This document shows positions 20,510 to 28,903 of a stretch of DNA of 28,903 nucleotides, one piece after another (within the stretch, counting starts at the first letter, position 1; every line of letters begins with the position of its first letter). A program made the position numbers and the translations under genes. The notes under the pieces are model-generated. The model saw only the letters and a list, made by a program, of their open reading frames with translations. It had not been told where the DNA came from and did no database searches. Source of the DNA: Chloromonas sp. AAM2 (taxonomy: Eukaryota > Chlorophyta > Chlorophyceae > Chlamydomonadales > Chlamydomonadaceae); contig QAXH01005381.1 in the NCBI GenBank assembly GCA_004335635.1, positions 1,090 through 29,992 of the forward strand, given 5' to 3'.

Positions 20510-23500
20510 AGAGGGAGCATGTGTGCGTGTGAGTGATGGATGGGTGGCATTAATGCTGCAGCAGCAGGACGGCCTACCAAGGTAGGTCAGGCATTTTGTG
20601 TGTATGTGTAGAGGGAGGGCGAGTCAGGTAAGCGCGGCGTGTGCATGTTTGTGAGTGGTGCAAGTCGCCCAATTGTGCATGCAAGTTTGGGGCAGCAAGC
20701 ACGCATACAGCAGGGTACGTATGGCAACACTCCTGGGCTGGAATTGCCAAGCCGTGAGTTGGTGAGGTGATTGGCGTAGAAAGCTGCCGGTGCTTAGCTT
20801 GCAGGAAGGCAGTGTAAGGCAGGTAGATGACGCACTTTCCAGTGGTGTTGTGTGTGGCATTGATCGTGTGTGCAACAATGCACTGCCAAGCCGCGTGGTG
20901 GTAAGGTGATGCAACGTACGCGCCAGCAGGTGGTTTACTTTGAGTGGTGTTGTCCAGCACAGCTGCACCCATCACACCGCACCCACTCCCGTCCTCTGCA
21001 TTTGTGACTCTTGCACTCAGATGTGGTGAGGGCATGGGTCGCAACAAGCTGCTGCGCAAGAGGTGATGATTAGGTAGGCCGGACGCGGAATAGGCGGATT
21101 GGGCCGGAAGTTGCATTTGCATGGCGTCAGCTCACACGACCTCCATGCGTGCTCGTGCCCACCCCCCTGCGGCACGCGCATCCCATGCGCATATGCGTGG
21201 TTTCATGCGTGTGGGTGCCCCGGCCCCATGGGTAAACCTACGCTCAAGTGCAGAACACATACCTAGCATGTGGCTCTCTCGGCGATCTGCATGTATGTGT
21301 GCATGGCGGGTGCCCACACTGTTATCCTCTGTGTGTGCTCTTGATTAGCCGTGCGTCCGGACGGTCACCTGGGGCAGCATGTTGCGTGGACATGAACATG
21401 ACTCCGGGCATGTGCACGATTTCAGCATGGCATGATCTGACTCTGCTGTAAGACTGCTGTAAGACTGGCACCTGCATTATCATTTCATGCATGGCTTCTG
21501 CAGTTGCCTGTGGTTGCCACACATACCAAACAGCCTTGATACGGCTCGACATGTGTTCGGCTTCTGCTGGGGGCTCATTCTTGTGCTTTTGCTTGAAGAG
21601 GTGATGTAGGTGACTGCTGCGGTCCGTAGGCTGTCGGCACCTTGCTTCCACAGCAATCGTCCGTCTTGTTAGTTGTCAATACGCACACAGTCGTTCTGTG
21701 GACTGACAGGACACCTGGATGCATAACAACCATGTGCCTATGCACCAACACTGTCATTGCCAAACTGTTGTTGCACAGCTTGTGGGTCTGCAGACCAAGC
21801 AATCTAGGTGAAAGGACAGTGTGTGCTCACATTGGATGCATGTAGCAAGCATCACCCATGCATTTGAGTACGTGTCCTGAATGTTCGGTGCTCTCACCTC
21901 CACGCCCGCGGCATTGCGTTGCTGTGACAGGAGCAGCACTGGGAGCAGCAGCAGCGGCGGCCGCAGTATGAATGGTGGCAGGAGCCAGACGAACCGCAAC
22001 AAGTGGACTGGCAGGTGCCGGGCTGTGAACAGGAGCAACAGCAACAGGAGCAGCAGCATGAACGGGAGCAGCTAGCTGTCGAGCAGCAGTTGGGCTGGGA
22101 GCAGGAGCAGCAGCAGGAGCGGCTAGCTGTCGAGCAGCAGTCGGGCTGGGAGCAGGAGCAACATCAGCAACAACTACAAGAGCAGCCAGCTGTGGAGCCG
22201 CAACAAGACTGGCAAGAGCAGCACCGGATACTATACAGGGATGAACATGACCAACAACATCAGCTAGATGAAGAAAAACATGCAGGCTCGCAGTACCAGC
22301 AGCATGGTGATGAAGTGATTGCAGACGTTGGAATTGTATCTGATGGTAACCAAGTGGAGGGGCAGCGGAGGGAGCAGGAGGAAATAGCTGCAGCAGCTGC
22401 AGCACCATTGGAAGATGCATTGCGTGTACTGAAGCGGCTTGGCCAGAGGCGGACGTATGCACAATGGAGAGCTGATCTTCACACGTGGGAGGCCCAGCAT
22501 GGGGCGGTTGCACCTCAATTGCTACACGGCGAGCCAATCGATGGCCCAACTGCCACAACCGCTACTGCAACCGCTCGTGTGTACGTCCCACATGACCCCA
22601 GTATTGTGCCTATTGAGCTGCCGGATGACAAGACTGGTCCAAACATGCTGGGTGATGAGGTTGAATGGGTGTTACCAACCGCAACTGACTCAACCGACCC
22701 AACCGACTTGACTAGCAGGACCCCCAGCAGCAACGAACGGGCACTGGGCCGTGCGTTGCACGCCGCATTTGCAGCAGTTGAGGAAGCAACTGCCACAGCG
22801 GCTGCAGTTGTAGCAGCACTGGCAGCGGTTGACCAACTGTCAAACTCAACCGCCCAAGCTTTGGCCGATGCCAGCGGGTTGGTTCGTGGCAAGGAAGCGG
22901 GCCGCAGCACCCTGCCCCGCCTTATTGCAACCGGTCCCAAAGCACCTGGGTCTGATGCAGGGTCTGGCAAAGGAACGCCCAGGGAGTGGTTTGGAATGGA
23001 AGCTGCCGCTCAGGGCTCCCCGCGATGGCTCGCTCAGAAAGCCTTAGAAGGCGGTTCTGCTGCTGCCTTCTTCTCAATGAACGTTGCCCACGCATCCCAG
23101 GTTGGCCGTGGATTGCATCGCTCTAAGCAAGGGCCTGTCAGTGTTGCTGCTAATGTCCAACTGGCAGCGGTGCATGAGGAGGAGCGGGGTGTGGTTGTGG
23201 AGATGGTGGTTGTTGGTGCTGCAGCGGGAAGGGAAGAAGGGGACGTATGCTTGGGATTGGTGGTGGAGGAGGGGCGTGGGTGGGTGGTGTGTGCTCTTGG
23301 TGTGGTAGGTGGGGTGAGGCTGCGCCTGGTAGTGCCTACCGCTACTGGCAGCAGCAACACTAAGACCCTGGCCACTGCAGCAGCTGCTGCTTTGTCAGAC
23401 GCATCAGGCTTGCCAGCCGCCCACATGGATGGTGAGATCCCTGCTGAATTGACTGATAGCACACCAACGGCAGATGCCACAGCAGCAGCAGCAGCATCGC

Positions 23501-26500
23501 CTTGGTCGTTCGGGACACCAAGCAAGCGCAAAGGCATGCCTGCAACGGTGTACGACGATACGTTTGGTTTGCTCCACAGCCCGGTAACGGTCACATTGGC
23601 CACAGAAACGACCGCAGAAACGGCTGAAGAAACGTCACGTGATCCAGCGGACGTGCTGGACGTGGCGTTTGCCCGATCGCCTGCAATGGGTTTGAAGGGG
23701 GGGACAGCGGGGCGGAGTTTGCGTTTGCTGGGTGGTCGGCCTCCGGCAGAAACGTTTGCACCACTGACCGTTTCTGCTTCTGCACGTGATCCACTGGAGG
23801 GGCTTGATCTGGAGCTGCTAACTGGGGCAATGGCCGCCCAAGGTCTGGCTGGCAGGCACGGCGAAGGGGCAGATGCAGCAGGACTGAATGCAGAAGAAGT
23901 GCAGCGGTTACTTCAGGAGGTGATGTTTCGGGAGCTGTTGTTGGCGGGGACAGGCGTGGATGCGGGGACGGGGGCAGGGCGGGCAAAGCCGCTGGGCATG
24001 GTCGCAGTGCACGAAGAGGACGTGCTTAGAAGGCATTGGGAGTGGGTGGAACGATGCGAGGCGGAAGCGAGGGCGGCGGACGAGGCACGGGAGCGGGAAA
24101 GACGGGAGGAGCGGCTGCGGGCCGCGGAAGCGGCAGTGGCAGCGGCGGCGGCGAGGGAAGAGCGGGCGGCTCGGGTGGTGGTGGAGAGGATGGTGCAACA
24201 GGTGTTTGGCTCCGTCATCCTGGATGCTGCTTTGGCTACTTGGGTACCTGCTCCTGTCGCGCAACAAGCAATGCACCCCGCCAGCGCAGACACCGCCACT
24301 GCTGCAGTGGAGCCGGTGGCAAGCCAGGCAGAACAACTCGGAGTGGTGCCGGGTGAAGCCCAGGCAGAACAGACAGCCCATCCACGCACGCACAGCCTCA
24401 CCGCTCTGGAGGAAGGACTGCAGCCTAGCCCGTTAGTGGAGCCACAACCCACCCTTATCTCTGCACAGCAGCTTGCCGAGCAGCCCTCACATGCGCCCAG
24501 TGAACCCGCCTCAACCGCATTCCTACCAGTTGCTACATTGCCGCAGTCCATGTCTGACCCAGTCAAACAGGCTGTCCAGTCCCAATCTGCACCAGATCCG
24601 CATGCTTCCCGGTTGTCAGGTGCACAGCTCCGCTCGTTGCCTGTGGGCTGGGTGTCTGGCCCTGAGATCACACCAGCAGAGGAGGAGGTGGGCTGGGCAC
24701 ACTGGGCTGTTCGCCCGGAAGGTGCTGTTGACTGGCTGCAGACACGCCCTGGGCCCACCGCTAGCGCCAGCACTGTCCGTACTGCTGCTGCTGGTACCGT
24801 CCGTACTGCTGCTGGTACCGCCCGTACTGCTGCTGGTACTGCTGCTGGTACTGCTACCGAAGCACAGCACCAGCAGGAGCAGCAGGCAAAGCAGCAACCG
24901 GGGCGTAAACAGGTGCCACAGCAGCTAGCAGCACCACACCACGACAGCAGCACACCCCCCGTGCCTCAGCCCGAGATCCGCGCCTTCTCAGGCCTGAGCC
25001 CCGGGCAGCGACCCGGTCGCACTGCCTCAGGAGCCATACCGTGGCAAGTCAATGACATCATCCAAGCATGGGAATCAGCCGCAGTGCAGCAGGTACAGGG
25101 CCCGGCAGCGGCTGGGCATGGGGCAGGAGCAGCAGGAAAGGGGGTGGAGCATGGGAAGCAAGGGGCGCCAGGTGGTGGTGTGAAGGAGGAGATGCTGCTC
25201 ATTAGCTTGAGCAGTGACGATGACGATGAGATGGCTGCATCAGCAGGGCGAGTAGCGGCGGCCGGGAAGACAACACCGGTGGATGTGTTGGCAGAGTTGG
25301 TGGGACATGCCACAATGGCAGTGGGAACGGCCGCAGCATCAGCTGTAGCAGCAACAACACAAGGCGCACTGCAGACCGTAGCGGCAGCAGAGCTGGCGTC
25401 AGAAACGAACGCAGCGGCAGAGAAGGCAGTAGCAATGGCGGCAGAGGGCGATGCAACGGAGGCGTTGCGTGTGTCATTGGCCCAGGATGAGCTGGTGTCT
25501 GCCCTGGCGCGGCTCATGGGGGCGGGGGTGGCGCGTCCCGCGTCCCTGACGGCCTCCCCGGCACAGGTGTGTGTGAGATGAATAAGGGAGTGGCGCAGAT
25601 GTGTGACGAGTCGGGAGGAGTGGTCAAATGTGTGATGAGTGGGTGGGGCAGCAGTGAAAAGCTCGGGCGGTAGTGGGTGGGGCAGTAGGAAAGGCTGACA
25701 ATGTGCTGGCAACTCACTGTGCACTCTGATGTCTTGCTCTGTCTGCCCTCTGCCTAATTCCCATTTCACACATGTATGCTCGCTCTGGGAACCTTCCTTA
25801 CTGTGCCCGTACTGTCTGCTGATGAGTGGGGGAGGCATCCCGGTAGTGCAAAGGAAGAGATGAACTGTGCTTGCCAAATAGCGCCACCATGCTCTCAACG
25901 GTGTTCTTACTGTCTCCCATACTCGCCTCTGGTTTTGCTGCAGGTTCGAGAGGCCAAGCGCCGCTCGGCTAGCGCCGCACCCGAGGCGATCCCCGCCGCA
26001 GCGGCCACGGCTTCAGCGGGCGCAGAGCAGCGTGTGTTGGTTGACCCGTCAGTGGTGCAGGTGGTGGACCTGGAGGCGGCGGGGCTGATCAACAGACGCA
26101 GCAAGCCACCGGGCATGGCAGGTGCGTTGGCATGTGACGAGGGAGGTGGCAGTTCTTCCGTAAGGGTATGCATCGAGGTGCGTCCAGGCAGTGACTGTGA
26201 TGGGCAGATGGAGGGGGTGTATGCGTTGGGTATTTCTGTGCCGAGTTGCTGATGCTCTTTCAAGGGCTTCGTTGGTTTGGTGCACACACAGCAAGGGCTG
26301 AATCAGGCTGTGCCGAGGGAGACGGGACAGTGACTGCGAGCTTCAGGAAAACGAGTACGATGGGAGCTTACTAACGACTGCTGGAGGAAATAGCGCGAAC
26401 TGAGGGCCAGATGAGGCTGCACAGAAGTATGACTTACATATGATTTTGATCTGCCGGCAGCAGGGGGCAGGCTCTGTTCATTCTGCCAACCTATAAACTC

Positions 26501-28903
26501 TGTTGGTCAGAGGGGAGCCTCTGACACCCACCCACCCCTAACAGTCTGTCTACAGGTCCATTATAGACTGTGAATATGCCATTGTGCTCAATTCTAGGAG
26601 CTCTCTAATGCACTATCAAAAGCAAAGAAGTTTCCATGTTCGAGTTGGTTTCCAGAGTCGCAGTCACTGGCGGCTGGCGGCAGTCACCGGCCGTTTCTGG
26701 CCGCACTTGTCGGTTTCGGTCGTCCCGGGTTGAATATGCCATTGTGCCCAGATTCATGAGAGCTTTCCAATGCACTGTTGAAAGCAACAAACTGTTAAGG
26801 TATGATTGATGCAGACTCCAGGGGTCAGAGTCCTTTGCCCATCTGGGGCACCCCTGCCCGTTATTGGCTGCTTCAGAACCCTGCACGGGTGTCCGGACCC
26901 ATCTGAGTATGCCATTGCTTAGCTCTTATTGAGCCCGCCACAATGGCATGTTCACATCTTGATGCAGACTTATGGATGGTCTGCAAAACGACTTTCTGGT
27001 GATGCCTCATATTCCTGACACCCTCATTCCCCCTTGTTCCTGACCAGCTCAAAATGGCGCCAGAATTAGAATTTCAACGTAAGCCCCCTGGGGGATGCTT
27101 AAGGCATTGACGTGAAGAAACTGGGCTACTCCCGTTAAAAGTGGAAAATCACGGAAGTGCCTGCCCCCTGACCGGCAGTTTACATTTCCCAGGACACTGT
27201 TCTTATTCATGACGGGGAACCAAAGGCGGGAAGGGAGGTCGCGGGTGCAGCTATTGCCATGCGGACACCACCATGTCTCATCGCACCGGCTTGCTCAGTC
27301 GTGCCTGTTTCTTTGCCCCATGTGCTGCAGTTTCCAAGAGCGCCCACAGCTCCCCCGGCCCGAAGCTCTTCAGCCCCGCCTGGGACCTCTCGCCCCGCCC
27401 CGCCCTCCCCGACCCCTCACACGCACCCCTCCACCTGTTGTCCCCTCGCTCCCTTCCTCACACCGGTGTCCCACACACCGCCCCACCACCCATAGGCGCT
27501 CCTACAACCACCTCCGAGCCCCGCTCAAACCGACCATCCAACCACCTCAATCACCTGCAACCGCCAGGAGCTGCTGGCAGTAACGCCCAGCTTACAGACC
27601 TCCTCGCCTTACCCCTGATGATCACCCATTCGCCCTCTTCCACCCACCAAGCCCTAGTCAGCAATGTGCTGCAGACACAGCCGCGGAGCATGCCTGCCTG
27701 CCCCGCTCCTCCGGACGCCTGGCTTGCAGATTTCAAAATGGCAGAGGCGGAGGTGAGGACCGGGACGGGAAGCATGACGGTGACGGGCGCGGGAGCGGGG
27801 ACGGGGACGGGCACAGGAAGCATGACGGTGACGGGGGTGGCAACGCCTCGTTCTGTCTCATACTCCAGTCCGGCACCGCCGTGGACTCTTGCCGGTCCTT
27901 CCGTTCTTAGCCCTGCCGTTGGTGCTGCATACAGCCCCGACTCCTTTTGCACCCCCCCCTCCTCTTTCACTAGCCATCACACCACCCCTCACTCTATACG
28001 TGGTGCGCGTGCCTCCACATTACATCCTCATGGCACCACCCCCCAATCCATGCGCGGTGTGTTTGCTGGCATGTCACAGTTGAATGGCATCGCCTCTCCT
28101 TCCCGGCATAGCCCTGCCGCATTGCGTGACCTGGACCCGTTCCAACACAACCGCACTCCACCTCCCCTTGCTGCCACCCTGGGAGCGCTGCCAGGCGGGG
28201 AGGGCTACTGTAGCAGCACGGCTGCGGGTACAGCAGACGGCGTGCGCATCAATGGGGTTGGCGATGGTGTCAGTATGGATGCTGGCGTTTGCAGCATCAA
28301 CAAGTGTGGGAACGCCACTCAAGATGTGAAGAGCAGTGCAGCAAAGGGCGTGCAATGCATGGACACTGCTGCTGCCGTGGTTGGAGGTGGTATCCCTGGT
28401 GGGGTTGTGAAGGGTGATCTCCTTTACTTCAATGACTGTGATGGTGACAGCTCGGGCCAACCCTCCCTGGCAGGTCCATCACGTGCCGCGCCGCACCAAT
28501 CCGCTCCCGCTCCGGCCCAACCACAAGCCACACGGCCCCACATCTGGCGTACCTCCCCTCCCCTTCCTGCCGACGAATTTGCCCCGGCCAACACCGCCCG
28601 CTATGCCCTGACCCGGCAGGCTGTCTCAGCCACCCAATCCCCGAAAGGAAGCGTGCTTCAGCAGCCAGTGGGGTCACCATACACAGGGCATGCACAGCCG
28701 ATGTACCTGGTGCAACAAGCCGCTGTGCAGGGGCAGGCAAAACAGCCGCATGGCGCACAGCTGTACCTAGTCTCACAGGGCGGAGGCAAGTCCGCGGTGC
28801 CACACTATCTAGTGTCGCCAACAGCAGGCCAAGCAGGCTCCCCCAATGCAGCTGCAGGCCAAAGATACTACCTGTTGGTTCCCGCTCCCGCCGCTTCTCA
28901 CGT
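18762..28903 (+). CDS. Very large low-complexity protein with FGDF motifs (3' end beyond window)
   Basis: Seven visible exons: 18762-19196, 19499-19707, 19974-20128, 20369-20445, 21931-25566, 25944-26121 and 27331-28903 (open). All junctions are GT-AG with matching phases; at least 2,087 residues. Start ATG follows GTGCA. Exon 1 carries two acidic motifs, EDDEDFGDFDA (67-77) and EEDEDFGDFEA (96-106), like the FGDF-type ligands that aftiphilin and similar proteins use to bind AP-1/GGA ear domains. Exon 2 has a seven-Gln run; exon 3 a charged EEEEE/RER segment. Exon 5 (residues 293-1504) opens Gln-rich with a 17-residue repeat. It then shows a predicted coiled coil (about 985-1057) and MLLISLSSDDDDE (about 1379-1391), shaped like a SUMO-interaction motif. 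Exon 7 is Pro/Ser-rich and ends with repeated YLV motifs. Function unknown; clathrin-adaptor binding is inference. The 1.5-kb intron 4 leaves room for two separate genes. Confidence 0.65.
19371..19445. repeat. Tandem CTGTCATGCATGCACGCCAT repeats in intron 1 of the large gene
   Basis: Three copies begin at 19371, 19400 and 19423, in an intron generally rich in GCATGCA from about 19330 to 19490. The same palindromic core dominates the unrelated 39-bp array near 9000. Confidence 0.85.
20479..20505. repeat. (GT)n microsatellite in intron 4 of the large gene
   Basis: About 13 GT units. The flanking GCGCGGCGTGTG recurs near 20633, indicating a local duplication inside this 1.5-kb intron. Confidence 0.85.
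22071..22172 (+). repeat. 51-bp (17-residue) coding repeat
   Basis: GCTAGCTGTCGAGCAGCAG occurs at 22072 and again 51 bp later, encoding LAVEQQxGWEQEQ units; a third degenerate unit (PAVEPQQDWQEQ) follows. It lies in the Gln-rich start of exon 5 of the large gene. Confidence 0.85.
24775..24858 (+). repeat. Coding repeat of Val-Arg-Thr-Ala-Ala-Gly units
   Basis: CCGTACTGCTGCTGGTACC-type units repeat with small variations, encoding TVRTAAAG, TVRTAAG, TARTAAG and TAAG in succession within exon 5 of the large gene. Confidence 0.8.
26571..26935. repeat. Diverged ~60-bp direct repeats in intron 6 of the large gene
   Basis: TGAATATGCCATTGTG opens two related segments at 26571-26630 and 26731-26792; both continue with an AGCT.TC.AATGCACT block and an AAAGCAA block. 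A third, shorter relative starts at 26904 (TGAGTATGCCATTG). This suggests an old, decayed dispersed repeat. Confidence 0.75.
27768..27835 (+). repeat. Coding direct repeat GSMTVTG
   Basis: GGAAGCATGACGGTGACGGG at 27768-27787 and 27816-27835, 48 bp apart, encodes GSMTVTG twice in exon 7 of the large gene with a Gly/Thr-rich spacer. Confidence 0.85.

Noticed and set aside
23913..25898. Long open frames on the minus strand opposite exon 5 of the large gene (over 300 codons each)
   Set aside because: They mirror the strong codon bias of the plus-strand exon, are rich in Cys/Ser/Pro/Arg, and lack splice or homology support. The plus strand has the single continuous frame and phase-matched neighbours.
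27753..27868. Possible intron inside exon 7 of the large gene (GTGAGG...TACTCCAG)
   Set aside because: Splicing it out shifts frame and meets a stop within about 14 codons, while the unspliced frame stays open to the edge.

Overview
The window reads as nuclear DNA of a photosynthetic eukaryote, most likely a green alga. The genes are split by many spliceosomal introns, base composition is close to balanced, coding exons favour C/G-ending codons, proteins carry long Ala- and Gln-rich low-complexity stretches, and intergenic DNA is full of short tandem repeats. The species cannot be fixed from the sequence. The usual chlorophyte poly(A) signal TGTAA is not seen in the roughly 300 nt after the cyclin stop, so the lineage within green algae stays open.

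Layout, left to right. Bases 1-201 hold a 72-bp minisatellite. A minus-strand gene (409-2809) encodes a TFIIIC subunit of the Tau95/GTF3C5 family; three exons are firm, a fourth is tentative, and its C-terminal end was not found. It is divergent, across about 300 bp, from a plus-strand five-exon gene (3114-5182) for a small beta-barrel protein that looks like a fatty-acid-binding/calycin protein. Five CACGTG boxes sit directly after that gene. From 5183 to 11336 no gene is convincing: the stretch holds tandem repeats, a dispersed 20-bp repeat, a MITE-like inverted-repeat element with a TAA target-site duplication (9847-10468, containing an assembly gap) and two orphan reading frames.

A nine-exon A-type cyclin gene lies at 11337-14211 on the plus strand. 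It has two apparent GC-AG introns and an unusual Ala-rich tail. After another gene-poor stretch (14212-18364) comes a possible two-exon small gene on the minus strand (18365-18679). Only 82 bp away, divergent from it, starts a very large gene (18762 to beyond the right edge) of at least seven exons. It encodes over 2,000 residues of mostly disordered protein with two FGDF motifs near its N terminus, Gln-rich repeats, a coiled coil and a SUMO-interaction-like motif. Its last visible exon (27331-28903) is open to the window edge.

The exons were assembled by hand from reading frames, AG acceptors, GT/GC donors and matching intron phases. The genes do not form one pathway: Pol III transcription, lipid binding, the cell cycle and an unknown scaffold are simply neighbours.
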